Shown here piece by piece: positions 51,305 to 59,512 of a stretch of DNA of 64,000 bases. Source of the DNA: Candidatus Desulforudis audaxviator MP104C (GTDB lineage Bacteria; Bacillota; Desulfotomaculia; Desulfotomaculales; Desulforudaceae); the NCBI RefSeq assembly GCF_000018425.1, contig NC_010424.1, positions 744,001 through 808,000 of the forward strand, given 5' to 3'. A program made the position numbers and the translations under genes. The notes under the pieces were generated by a model. It did not search any database. It saw only the letters and a program-made list of their open reading frames with translations, and was not told the origin of the DNA. Each line of letters begins with the position of its first letter. Position 1 is the stretch's first letter.

Positions 51305-51332
51305 AAAACCGCTGGAAAAGCGGGTTTTTTTT
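51305..51332 (+). terminator. Intrinsic terminator before the HicBA pair
   Basis: AAACCGCT, loop GGAAA, AGCGGG, then TTTTTTTTC. It separates the structured RNA from the hicB gene. Confidence 0.8.
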
Positions 51333-51364
51333 CAAGGTACAATAGTGCCGGGAGGGGATAATCA

Positions 51365-51616
51365 ATGATGCCCATTTTGACTGCTTTTACAGAAGCGGCA
51401 ATGCGCGAGGCTAAATACAAAATTCTTGAGGACGGCACGTTTTACGGGGAGATACCGCCCTGCCCCGGCGTATGGGCCAATGAAGAGACCCTGGAGAAGT
51501 GCCGCGAAGTGCTGCAGGAGGTTCTTGAAGAGTGGCTTATCCTGAAGCTCCGTGACCGCGACCCGCTTCCCAGGTTCGGCGAAATCGACCTTAACGCAGT
51601 GGTGGCCGACGCATGA
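51365..51616 (+). CDS. hicB: HicB antitoxin
   Basis: GGAGGGG lies nine bases before the ATG pair at 51365. The 83-residue product has the partial RNase H-like HicB fold: YKILEDGTFYGEIPPCPGVW, NEETLEKCREVLQEVLEEWL. No DNA-binding helix-turn-helix is attached, so this is the short form. The stop overlaps the hicA start (ATGA). It neutralises HicA; the order antitoxin-toxin is less common than hicA-hicB but is well known. Confidence 0.92.
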   Translation: MMPILTAFTEAAMREAKYKILEDGTFYGEIPPCPGVWANEETLEKCREVLQEVLEEWLILKLRDRDPLPRFGEIDLNAVVADA

Positions 51617-51801
51617 AGCCGGTGAGCAGGCGCGAGTTAATCCGGCGTCTGCGGTCTTTCGGCTTTGAGGGCCCCTTTTCAGGCGGGCATCATTCCTTTA
51701 TGAAGCGCGGAAAGCTGAAACTGCGGATTCCCAACCCTCACGGAAAAGATATCGGCGTTCCGCTGCTCAGGAGAGATATTAAGGCAGGCAGGCATTTCTG
51801 A
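51613..51801 (+). CDS. hicA: HicA mRNA interferase toxin
   Basis: ATG 51613 overlaps hicB by four bases. A 62-residue dsRNA-binding-like toxin with the catalytic His in GGHHSFMKRG and the typical N-terminus SRRELIRRLRSFGFE. The end LLRRDIKAGRHF completes the family pattern. HicA cleaves mRNA and tmRNA until HicB binds it. A terminator follows at 51884. Confidence 0.93.
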   Translation: MKPVSRRELIRRLRSFGFEGPFSGGHHSFMKRGKLKLRIPNPHGKDIGVPLLRRDIKAGRHF

Positions 51802-51883
51802 AAATGACTGGGAAAAACAGGGTGGTTAAACACTGGTAGATTACCAGACACTTTTACGGCAATTTACCGGCAATAGCAAAGAG

Positions 51884-51918
51884 AGGCCGGAGGCTAACGG
51901 AAGCTTCCGGCCTTTTTC
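51884..51918 (+). terminator. Intrinsic terminator after hicBA
   Basis: AGGCCGGA, 14-base loop containing GGCTAACGGAAGCT, TCCGGCCT, then TTTTCG. Confidence 0.8.
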
Positions 51919-51953
51919 GTTTTCCAGGAGAAATTTGTGGAAAGCTTGACCAC

Positions 51954-52088
51954 GTGAGCGTAACGCAAATCCGCATGTACCTGCGCTGCCCGGTGCAGTA
52001 TTACTTCCGCTACGTTTTGGGCTTAGTGGAACGCGGCGTTCTGCTTACGGTGCGCTGTGGAACGTTTCAAGAGGGGAGGCTGAAATGA
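51954..52088 (+). pseudogene. RecB/Cas4-type PD-(D/E)XK protein, N-terminal stub
   Basis: GTG 51954 starts SVTQIRMYLRCPVQYYFRYV, the N-terminal signature of PD-(D/E)XK exonuclease-family proteins, where the first Cys often helps bind an iron-sulphur cluster. The frame stops after 44 residues and the nuclease core is missing. Confidence 0.7.
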
Positions 52089-52321
52089 GGAGTGCCCGGA
52101 GTGGTGCGGGCGGACGTGAGAGAGGGCCGGGAGAGATCCCGGCCCCCGGTAAAACAACCAAAGAGGAGGGAGGCGATCTTTTGCAAGACCCCAAAGACTT
52201 GGATCTAAAGCCATACGGCCGGTTGCTTGAGGGCCACCCCGGCATCTCGGCGTCCAGAATGGCCGATATATTGGGCGTTACTGTCGCCACGGTGAGGAAG
52301 GTGGGTGAGTGTAAGGTTTAA
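52085..52321 (+). CDS. Small HTH-end protein, doubtful
   Basis: ATG 52085 overlaps the stub and follows GAGGGGAGG. The first 40 residues are low-complexity; residues 42-75 (KPYGRLLEGHPGISASRMAD, ILGVTVATVRKVGE) look like a winged-helix/HTH half. It runs into the left flank of ISLre2, where it may be cut. It could be the N-terminal part of a larger regulator. Confidence 0.4.
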   Translation: MRSARSGAGGRERGPGEIPAPGKTTKEEGGDLLQDPKDLDLKPYGRLLEGHPGISASRMADILGVTVATVRKVGECKV

Positions 52322-52324
52322 GTA

Positions 52325-53850
52325 GGAGATGTGAGGTCGGAAATAGAAGTGAGACCTCAAAACGGCTTCCCCTGAGGGGAAGCCCTCCCCGCCAAAGGAG
52401 TGAGGTCTCATGTTCAAGATTCGCTTTCTGCTTGAGGTAGTCCTGTTTCTGGCCAAGGGAATTTTTGAGGTGTTCAGGTCGGTGCGCGATGTGGATGAGT
52501 TGGAAGAGCGGGTGCAGCGGTTGGTTCAACAGGCAGGCGGCAAAATGCTGGAGGAGGCGCTGGCACACATTGACCTTGAGTTAAGCGGCAAGCGGGATCC
52601 AGCCCTCAAGAACGTGGGACAGCGGTCGCGGACCCTGGTCACCAGCTTCGGTGAGATTACGGTTAAGCGCCGACTGTACCGTAACCAGAAGACCGGCGCG
52701 TACCGGTTCCTTCTGGACGAAGCCTTGGGAATCCCTGAACGCCAACGGGTGACACCGCGGATGACCCGTATGATCCTGGAGCTAGGCACGGAGATGCCCT
52801 TCAGGCGCGCGGCCCGGGTTATGGGTTTTCTAGTACCGGGGATTCACTGGATGACCGTCTGGTCTAAGGTTCAGGATGCTGGAGAAAAGGCCGCCCGGGA
52901 TGCTGAGGCACTACGCGAGGCCGTCTTTGAAGACGGTGTGGTTCCTGAAGGCGGCAAGGAGGTTCGGGAGTTATCCATTGAAGCCGATGGTGTAGTAATA
53001 CCCTTGCAGCGGTCGCCCAAGGCGTTTGGTGAGATCAAGCTGTTTATCGGCTACGAGGGCAGGGAACAAAAGACCCGGAAACTGGTGAACCGTTACACGG
53101 TGGCCACCGCCAGGGGCAGCCGGGTGGCTTGGGAAGACACCGGGGCGGCCTTCGGCCACAAGTGGGACCTTAGCAGGGTAGAGCGGATCCGCATTGGTGG
53201 GGACGGCGCCGAGTGGATCAAACAAGGCCTGGAGATGTTCCCCGGGGCGACTTACCACCTTGACCCCTTCCACCTGCGCCGGCGTTTAACCGAGGCTTTA
53301 AGTTACAGCAGCAACGTCTATGAAACTGTCACCGAAGGGTTAGCCGAGCTAAACCAAGATGCGGTAGTTTCCGCCTTGGACCAGGCGATTCGGGTCAACC
53401 GGGGTGCACGCCGTAACGGGATCATGCGGCTTAAGGAGTATCTCCTGGCTAACTGGCAAGGTATCGCCGCCTTGCCGGAGGGAGACCGTTTAGGTGCGAT
53501 CGAGGGCCAGGTCCGTCACACCATCGCCAGGCGAACAAAGCGGATTGGGGCGCGTTGGAGCCCGGCCGGTGCGGAACGGATGGGACGCCTGTTAGCGGTA
53601 CGGGCTAATGATGAGCTGGACAGATACGCGGTACACTCGGAACCCCGGTTCGACCTACTGAAAAAGGCTGTCGGAGCCGAGGCAATCCAACTGCCCAAAC
53701 GCTTCGGCAAAGATCCCGAGGCCTGGCTTCAAGCCAACGTGCCCGCCCTTGAAGGACCGCACGCCGGAAAACACTGGGTCAAGCACATAGTAAGAGAGAT
53801 TAGTTCACCGAGGTGGTCTACGGTCTAATTCAAATTAAATCGGCTGGGAG
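52325..53850 (+). mobile_element. ISLre2-family insertion sequence
   Basis: Contains one full transposase gene. A leader hairpin GGCTTCCCC-TGA-GGGGAAGCC (52364-52384) lies between the probable left end and the start, and GAGGTC/GACCTC and GTGAGGTC motifs surround it. I could not define exact terminal repeats, so both limits are approximate. Confidence 0.65.
52410..53828 (+). CDS. ISLre2 family (UPF0236) transposase
   Basis: AAAGGAG lies eight bases before ATG 52410. The 472-residue product matches UPF0236: an N-terminal helical part, the conserved RSRTLVTSFGEITVKRRLYR, PRMTRMILELGTEMPFRRAA, and the catalytic-type region DLSRVERIRIGGDGAEWIKQ with YHLDPFHLRRRL. Length and motifs are normal; it looks intact. 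A scrap of the same family lies at 20.3 kb. Confidence 0.9.
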   Translation: MFKIRFLLEVVLFLAKGIFEVFRSVRDVDELEERVQRLVQQAGGKMLEEALAHIDLELSGKRDPALKNVGQRSRTLVTSFGEITVKRRLYRNQKTGAYRFLLDEALGIPERQRVTPRMTRMILELGTEMPFRRAARVMGFLVPGIHWMTVWSKVQDAGEKAARDAEALREAVFEDGVVPEGGKEVRELSIEADGVVIPLQRSPKAFGEIKLFIGYEGREQKTRKLVNRYTVATARGSRVAWEDTGAAFGHKWDLSRVERIRIGGDGAEWIKQGLEMFPGATYHLDPFHLRRRLTEALSYSSNVYETVTEGLAELNQDAVVSALDQAIRVNRGARRNGIMRLKEYLLANWQGIAALPEGDRLGAIEGQVRHTIARRTKRIGARWSPAGAERMGRLLAVRANDELDRYAVHSEPRFDLLKKAVGAEAIQLPKRFGKDPEAWLQANVPALEGPHAGKHWVKHIVREISSPRWSTV

Positions 53851-53858
53851 ATCGCCTA

Positions 53859-54050
53859 CTAAGTCTTGACACGGACCTTTTCAATTTCTCTTTTTGTCAA
53901 CCGGTCCATGTTGAGGTATGCTTTCAGTATGGAGAACAGCCTCTCAATGGAACTGCGGTTGCTGTAAAGTTCTTTCCAGGTCCGGCTGCCCACGGTGCGG
54001 GCTGCAAAACAGCCTGGGGTTTTCCTTAATGGAGATTCTTTTTGGGGCAA
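53859..54050 (-). pseudogene. DDE transposase C-terminal fragment
   Basis: The minus frame gives FAARTVGSRTWKELYSNRSS and IERLFSILKAYLNMDRLTKR, the region around the catalytic Glu of IS4/IS1182-like DDE transposases. About 60 residues remain. Its outer end overlaps the putative start of the c-di-GMP enzyme gene. Confidence 0.7.
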
Positions 54051-56684
54051 CGGGTGGTGGATAGCGTGAACTCAGGACGGCGAACGGAAAAGACAGAGTG
54101 GGGACTGGGCTTTCTCGAGAGGATCGTCGACTCCCTCCCGGATGGCGTCCTTGCCGTCGACCGCGAAGGCAGGGCGATCGTGTGGAACCGGGCCGCGGAA
54201 GAAATGACGGGAGTCAGGAAGGAAGAAGTGCTGGGCAGGGGCGAATACGCCTATGCCGTCCCGTTTTACGGGGAACCCAGGCCCATCCTCGTAAACATCC
54301 TGCTGGGCAACGGTAGGGAGTGGGAGCGGAAGTACGAGAAAATCGAGCGGAAGGGCCAGGTTCTTGTCGGCGAAGGTTTTGCCCCTTACGCTTACGGCGG
54401 CAGAGGCCTTCATTTCTGGACCATTGCGGCGCCAATCTATGATGAAGCGGGAAACTTGCTCGGGGCGGTCCAGTGCATCCGCGACATCGGCGAGCGCAAG
54501 CAGATGGAGGATAAACTGAGGCACTGGAGCACCCATGACGCTCTCACCGGGCTTTACAACCGCGCCTTCTTCGAGGAGGAACTGCGGCGGCTGGAGAAAG
54601 GTCGCTCCTTTCCTGTAAGTCTCATCCTCTGCGACATCGACGACCTGAAGGTGGTTAACGACACCTTGGGCCACGCGCGGGGCGACGAGCTCTTACGCCG
54701 CGCCGCCAGGGTGATCGCCAGCTGCGTCCGGGGGTCCGACCTGGTGGCCCGGGTCGGCGGAGATGAATTTGCCGCGGTGCTGCCGCAAACGGACCGGGCG
54801 GCGGCGGAGGAAGTGGCGCGGCGCATAACCCAGGCCGCGGCGGAGGATAATGCGGGGCGCCCCGAGTTCCCCCTGAGCATTTCGGTGGGCACGGCCACGG
54901 CCGAAGATCCGGGGCGTCCGCTGGTCGAGGCATACAAAGAGGCCGACGACGCCATGTACAGGGACAAGCTGGCCCGGGGGGCGGAGCCGCGAGAGGCCTG
55001 GAAGAAAGCGGACGAAATGGCCTTTCTCTACGACTTCTCCCGAACGGTACAAGAAACCCTCGAGGTAAGCGAGGTGGCGCAGCGGGCCCTGGAGGCGGTG
55101 CTGAAGGTGACCGGCGCCACCAGCGGGTCCGTGGTGATGCTGAGCGAGGAGATGCCGGGGGCCCTGGCTGCCGAGACGGCGGCGACCCTGGAGCCCGGCG
55201 ACGAGTTCCGGGTCGTGCCGGCCGGCGAAGTCGTTGCCGCCGTCGAGCGGGAAACGCGCGCCGTGCACTTCGACAGCCGCCCCGGAGCCGGTACGGCCGC
55301 AGAAAGGCGGCCGGCGGTAGCCGTGCCCCTCATGGTAGAGGGCAAGGTGACGGGCGTGCTGACCATCGCGGGCCGGCCGGAAGGCGCGCCCTTCAGCGAG
55401 GAGGAGGCCGCTTTCTTGACCACCCTGGGCACCGGCCTGGGGCTGACGCTGCAAAACGCCCGCCTTTATCGTCAACTCCAGGCGAGGGCGGCCATGCTGG
55501 AACGCCTGATCGAGCTGGGACAGGCGCTGGCCGGCCACCTCGAGGAGAGCAAGGTGCTCGAAGCAGCTCTGGCTGGTGTAGGGGAGGTCCTTGGCGCGCA
55601 GTGGTATGCGCTGTGCCTGCTTGATGAGGAGACGGGCGAACTGGTGCTCAAGGCCAGCTCGGGCATGAGCGCGGAGCTGCAGGGAAGAGCGGCCCGTGTC
55701 CGGCCGGAGGGCAGCCTGCTGGGCGAAGTGCTCCGGAGAGGGGAGCCGGTGGCGGTGGACGATACGGCCGCCGCCGGGCCCGGCATGCAGCTGCCCTATT
55801 ACGCGCCCGAGATGCGGGCGGTGGCTGTGGCGCCGGTAAGAGCGGGGGGCAAGATTCTGGGCACCCTGAAGGTGTACTCTCCAGTACCGCGACGCTGGTC
55901 AGAAGAAGAAGTTGGGTATCTGGCCACCGTGGCGGGCCAGGTGGGCTTGGCGCTGGAAAATGCCCGCCTGTACGCGTCCCTGCGCCAGTACTACCTGAGC
56001 ACCCTGCAGGCGCTGGCAGCGGCCCTGGAGGCCAAGGACAAGTATACGCGGGGGCACTCCGTGCGGGTGGCCCGGCTGGGGCAGGCGTGCGCCCGGGCCC
56101 TGGGCTTAAGCGATGAGGAGCGGGAGCAGCTCTACCTAGCCGCGCTCCTGCACGACATAGGCAAAATCGGCATACCCGAGAGCATTCTTTTAAAGCCCGG
56201 ACCCCTTGAGCCGGCGGAGTGGGAGGAGGTTAGGAGCCACCCTGTGGTGGGAGAAAGGATCGTGGAGCCGGCCGGGTTTCATCCGCAGGTGGTTGCTGCC
56301 ATACGGCACCACCACGAGGACTGGAGTGGGGGTGGCTACCCGGACGGCCTGGCCGGGGAGGAGATACCCCTCCTGGCGCGCATTATCAGCGCGGCTGACG
56401 CTTACGACGCCATGACCTCCGACAGGCCTTACCGCCGCGCACGCACGGCCGAAGAAGCAATCGAGGAGCTGCGCCGGGGAGCAGGGCGGCAGTTCGACCC
56501 GCGTGTGGTGGACGCGTTTCTGCGGATACCCGCTGCAGAAATGGAAGAAATTGGGGGGGGGGGGGGTGCCTTGATCACCCTTCTCACCGAAGTTTTGTGC
56601 AGTTGGCAGTTTAAGGAAATGAACCCGGTGGTGAACCCGGGCCATATCCACGCCGGAGAAAGCAGATGGAGGTCGGAAGCATGA
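54042..56684 (+). CDS. PAS-GGDEF-GAF-GAF-HD-GYP c-di-GMP turnover protein
   Basis: An 880-residue protein carrying both synthesis and breakdown domains for cyclic di-GMP. Order: PAS (about 25-150), GGDEF (165-320) with intact active site GGDEF 239-243 and inhibitory-site RGSD 230-233, two GAF domains (about 330-475 and 485-640), then HD-GYP (655-835) with HDIGKIGIPESIL, HHHEDWSGGGYPDGL and DAYDAMTSDRPYR. No membrane spans are present, so it is cytoplasmic and senses through PAS/GAF. The start is unclear (TTG 54042 or GTG 54054/54066) because an IS fragment abuts it. A G14 run at 56553 changes the last 40 residues depending on its length. Confidence 0.9.
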   Translation: MGQRVVDSVNSGRRTEKTEWGLGFLERIVDSLPDGVLAVDREGRAIVWNRAAEEMTGVRKEEVLGRGEYAYAVPFYGEPRPILVNILLGNGREWERKYEKIERKGQVLVGEGFAPYAYGGRGLHFWTIAAPIYDEAGNLLGAVQCIRDIGERKQMEDKLRHWSTHDALTGLYNRAFFEEELRRLEKGRSFPVSLILCDIDDLKVVNDTLGHARGDELLRRAARVIASCVRGSDLVARVGGDEFAAVLPQTDRAAAEEVARRITQAAAEDNAGRPEFPLSISVGTATAEDPGRPLVEAYKEADDAMYRDKLARGAEPREAWKKADEMAFLYDFSRTVQETLEVSEVAQRALEAVLKVTGATSGSVVMLSEEMPGALAAETAATLEPGDEFRVVPAGEVVAAVERETRAVHFDSRPGAGTAAERRPAVAVPLMVEGKVTGVLTIAGRPEGAPFSEEEAAFLTTLGTGLGLTLQNARLYRQLQARAAMLERLIELGQALAGHLEESKVLEAALAGVGEVLGAQWYALCLLDEETGELVLKASSGMSAELQGRAARVRPEGSLLGEVLRRGEPVAVDDTAAAGPGMQLPYYAPEMRAVAVAPVRAGGKILGTLKVYSPVPRRWSEEEVGYLATVAGQVGLALENARLYASLRQYYLSTLQALAAALEAKDKYTRGHSVRVARLGQACARALGLSDEEREQLYLAALLHDIGKIGIPESILLKPGPLEPAEWEEVRSHPVVGERIVEPAGFHPQVVAAIRHHHEDWSGGGYPDGLAGEEIPLLARIISAADAYDAMTSDRPYRRARTAEEAIEELRRGAGRQFDPRVVDAFLRIPAAEMEEIGGGGGALITLLTEVLCSWQFKEMNPVVNPGHIHAGESRWRSEA
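56553..56566 (+). repeat. G14 homopolymer within the HD-GYP gene end
   Basis: Fourteen G in a row encode a Gly stretch after MEEI, just past the HD-GYP domain. A change of one base shifts the C-terminal tail. It may be a contingency tract or an assembly problem. Confidence 0.8.
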
Positions 56685-56815
56685 ACAACTTCGGCGAGAA
56701 AGTCGCCTTCATCTGGTCGGTGGCAGATCTCCTTCGAGGCCCATACCGGCCGAACCAGTACAAGGACGTCTTACTGCCCATGACCGTCCTCCGGCGTAAC
56801 ACAAGTCCCGAATAA
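56681..56815 (+). pseudogene. HsdM N-terminal fragment
   Basis: GGAGG precedes ATG 56681. The 44 codons (NNFGEKVAFIWSVADLLRG, QYKDVLLPMTVLRR) match the helical N-terminus of type I DNA methyltransferase subunits, then stop at TAA 56813. The 161-bp inverted-repeat element begins 11 bases later and may have caused the loss of the rest. Confidence 0.75.
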
Positions 56816-56825
56816 ATAGCGGAAT

Positions 56826-56986
56826 GGGGGTATCCATTTTACTCAAGTTGCGCCGGAACCGCGTGAACAGGGCGCCACTTCTAGCCACCCAAGGCCGTAT
56901 CGGGGCTGTTCCGTCCCCACTCAAGGGCCGAGAATCCGCAGGAAGTCTCTGCCGTGCTCCCTAACCTGAGTAAAGTGGATACCTCC
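56826..56986. mobile_element. 161-bp MITE-like element before ppcA
   Basis: Terminal inverted repeats GGGGGTATCCATTTTACTCA (56826) and TGAGTAAAGTGGATACCTCC (56967-56986) match at all but about two positions. The interior has no coding sequence. It ends three bases before the first possible ATG of the PEPC gene and so has replaced its promoter region. Confidence 0.7.
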
Positions 56987-57027
56987 ATATGGCAAAATCT
57001 GATTATAGCTTTGGAGGGTTGATTCTC

Positions 57028-58497
57028 TTGAAGACACAACGCAAAATTTCCAGAACAATGAGCACGCAGCACCCCGACAACGTGACGGTACCTTTCTTTG
57101 CCAACAGTCAGGACATGTCCGGTGAGGATGAAATTCAAGAAGCGTATTACGTGATTTCCCACCTGCAGTGTCAGGAGCAAATGTGGGACTGCGAAGGGAA
57201 AGAGGTAGATAATTTTGTTGTCAGGAAGCTCCTGACCCAGTACGAGCATTTTTTTGCTCATAACCGTCTGGGGCGGGACGTTTTCCTGACCCTCCGGGTT
57301 CCCAACCCCACGGTGGAGCACACGGAAGGCAAGGTTCTAATTGAAACCCTACAGTCCATTCCCCGTTCGTTTGATGCGGCGCGATTGGTGTACGGAGAGG
57401 AAATACCCCCTATCTTTGAGGTCATTTTGCCCATGACCACCTCGCACAAGTGCCTGAACCGGGTTTACTACTTCTACAAGGACTTTGTTGCCGGACGCCA
57501 GACCCTGCCCTTTTACCCCGGAGACATCTCAATCGCCGAGTGGGTCGGCGATTTTAAGCCCGAGGAGATCAACGTCATTCCTCTTTTTGAAGACCGGCAC
57601 CACATGCTGGAAGCTGCTGCTATCCTGCGGCGATACCTGGAAAACAAGCCGTTTACCTACCAGCGCGTTTTTCTCGCCCGCTCCGATCCCGCCCTGAACT
57701 ACGGCATGATCAGCGCCGTCTTGTTGAACAAGGTGGCCCTGCAACGGCTGGCCGCTCTCGAAAAGGAAACCGGCGTCGAAATATATCCCATTCTCGGCGT
57801 AGGTTCGGCTCCTTTCCGGGGCAACCTAAAGCCGCACACGGTGGAGAGGGTGCTGGCCGAATACCCGGACGTGCAAACATTCACCATCCAGTCGGCGTTT
57901 AAGTACGACTACCCGGTAACCACGGTTTTGGAGGGTATAAGGAAGATTAACGCGGCGTCCCGCGGGCAAGCCGGGGAAGTCGACGCAGAGCGGTGCATCC
58001 GCATTATCGATAGCGTGTCCCGCGCGTATGCCAGCAAGGTACGCGTCCTGGCACCGGTGGTCAACTACGTGGCCTCAGCCATTCCACCGCGGCGAAAGCG
58101 CAAACTGCACATCGGGTTGTTCGGGTATGCGCGGAAAACCAGCGGCGTGAGCCTACCGCGCGCTATCGGCTTCTGCGCCGCCTGTTACTCGATCGGTCTA
58201 CCGCCGGAATTGCTGGGGTACGCGGGCCTGGACAAGGAGGATGCCCGCTACCTGCAAACCGTATACCACCAGTTAGATCAGGACCTTGAAGATGCTTTGC
58301 CCTTCTTTAATGAGGATGTTTTCAAGCTTGTGCCGGAATTGAGGCATCTTCTGCGAACGGAACTGTTTCCTTTCCGGGCAGATGAAGAACACCGCAAGAT
58401 TACCTCGCGAATCATTAAGGCCGTGCGGGAAGATCGGCGCGAAGGTCTGACACACCTTATACTGGAAGCTGGGTACCTGCGCGGTTTCCTGGGTTAA
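57028..58497 (+). CDS. ppcA: Archaeal-type phosphoenolpyruvate carboxylase
   Basis: TTG 57028 is preferred because GGAGGG lies about 12 bases upstream; an ATG at 56989 adds 13 residues that come from the mobile element flank. The product of 489 residues is the short archaeal-type PEPC (about 480-530 residues), not the 900-residue bacterial enzyme. It begins RKISRTMSTQHPDNV, with TTSHKCLNRVYYFYKDF, RYLENKPFTYQRVFLARSDP and LGVGSAPFRGNL as conserved blocks. It makes oxaloacetate from PEP and bicarbonate, feeding an incomplete or reductive citric acid branch in an anaerobe. The gene looks intact and stands alone. Confidence 0.93.
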   Translation: MKTQRKISRTMSTQHPDNVTVPFFANSQDMSGEDEIQEAYYVISHLQCQEQMWDCEGKEVDNFVVRKLLTQYEHFFAHNRLGRDVFLTLRVPNPTVEHTEGKVLIETLQSIPRSFDAARLVYGEEIPPIFEVILPMTTSHKCLNRVYYFYKDFVAGRQTLPFYPGDISIAEWVGDFKPEEINVIPLFEDRHHMLEAAAILRRYLENKPFTYQRVFLARSDPALNYGMISAVLLNKVALQRLAALEKETGVEIYPILGVGSAPFRGNLKPHTVERVLAEYPDVQTFTIQSAFKYDYPVTTVLEGIRKINAASRGQAGEVDAERCIRIIDSVSRAYASKVRVLAPVVNYVASAIPPRRKRKLHIGLFGYARKTSGVSLPRAIGFCAACYSIGLPPELLGYAGLDKEDARYLQTVYHQLDQDLEDALPFFNEDVFKLVPELRHLLRTELFPFRADEEHRKITSRIIKAVREDRREGLTHLILEAGYLRGFLG

Positions 58498-58498
58498 G

Positions 58499-58572
58499 CG
58501 AGCAATTTGCGCTGCAAACATTTTTGCCCCTGGCCGGGTAACGCCCACGCCCGGCATGGGTATTTCCCCAGG
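58499..58572 (+). repeat. 74-bp structured repeat, copy B (omega-RNA-like)
   Basis: Second copy of the unit at 11482-11555, beginning one base after the ppcA stop: CGAGCAATTTGCGCTGCAAA, GCCCCTGGCCGGGTAACGCC and GGGTATTTCCCC. If it is an IscB-type omega RNA, its 5' flank, the end of ppcA, would be the guide. No iscB follows. Confidence 0.45.
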
Positions 58573-58589
58573 TCGCGAAACAGGGTGAG

Positions 58590-58975
58590 GAACATACTGA
58601 ACGCCCTTGCCTGTAGGGTCGTCGATTTCGCAAAGGATCCTGATGTCGCCCACCTTGCCGTCTTTCCCTCTAACGCCTTCCACTTTTAGACGCTCGTATG
58701 CGTCCTGAGGAGTGCTGATGTACTCCGCAACCACATCGCGATCTCCTCCCGCGCCCTCTCATGGGCGGCCGGCGAAAGTTCCCTTTCGTGTTCCCTGAAC
58801 CACTGTAGCTTTCCCTTCAGCACCGGGACCTCCTCAGGAGATTGGTAATCGAGTGTATACCGCAGGTGAATGTCGTAAACGGCTATAACTTTCGCACCCT
58901 CGGTGTATTCGTCAACGGACCTGTTGCCAAACTCCCGAAAAATCACGGATAAAGAGAGGATTTTGAGCTCAGCAT
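58590..58975 (-). pseudogene. Unknown protein, frameshifted and cut at both ends
   Basis: Minus-strand reading REFGNRSVDEYTEGAKVIAV, TLDYQSPEEVPVLKGKLQWF, ARERAREEIA-like helices, then after a one-base shift near 58735 VVAEYISTPQDAYERLKVEG and GDIRILCEIDDPTGKG. The two halves clearly belong together. I do not recognise the family. The 3' side ends in the structured repeat and the 5' side in an IS1182 scrap. Confidence 0.5.
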
Positions 58976-59007
58976 GTAGAATTAATCCATGAAAACCAGT
59001 ACATGGT

Positions 59008-59241
59008 GTGATAACAATGATGGGATATAAACAGCCACAAGGCAAGCTGTTCTACCAGTTTAGCCTGGATGAGCGCGTCCCGCTCAACCACTTCTTGAGA
59101 AAGGTTGTTAAAACCGTCGATTTCAGCTTTATTTACAGTCTTACACGCCCCTTCTATAGTCACACAGGTACCCTTTCAGTAGATCCGGTCGTGGTTTTCA
59201 AGATGGCACTCCTATCTCAATGTTTTGGAGCCATACTTTAA
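59008..59241 (+). pseudogene. IS1182-family transposase N-terminal fragment
   Basis: KQPQGKLFYQFSLDERVPLN and HFLRKVVKTVDFSFIYSLTR, PFYSHTGTLSVDPVVVFKMA are the standard start of IS1182 transposases. The frame stops after 77 residues and no later part follows. The C-terminal DDE scrap at 53.86 kb could be from a relative. Confidence 0.8.
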
Positions 59242-59250
59242 AAAGCTCAC

Positions 59251-59433
59251 TCACTTAAACAACTTCCCCAGCACCCTGCCCACGGCCTTCTCCGCGGCCC
59301 TGCGGGCCACCCTCTTTGCTACCTGGAGCAAAATCCAAAACCCCAGTAAAATCAACTTCTCTGCGGCCCTACGGGTCACGTTATAAAGACCGCTTCTTAC
59401 CCGCCGGCTTACGCCGCTTTTCTTTCCGGCCAT
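59251..59433 (-). CDS. Small basic amphipathic protein, 60 residues
   Basis: AAGGAGG about eight bases before ATG 59433. The product is very basic (MAGKKSGVSRRVRSG, RRAAEKLILLGFWILLQVAK, RVARRAAEKAVGRVLGKLFK) with two repeats of RRAAEK and an amphipathic or short hydrophobic middle. It lies just downstream of the recombinase gene on the same strand and may belong to the same integrated element. The function is unknown; a nucleic acid- or membrane-binding peptide is possible. Confidence 0.55.
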   Translation of the reverse strand: MAGKKSGVSRRVRSGLYNVTRRAAEKLILLGFWILLQVAKRVARRAAEKAVGRVLGKLFK

Positions 59434-59512
59434 CGGCTGTCCCCTCCTTGTCTATCAGCAGAAAACTTTTAGCCGCGCCTTGTTCAGGGGGCAAGGAAAG
59501 CCCTCCAGTCTT

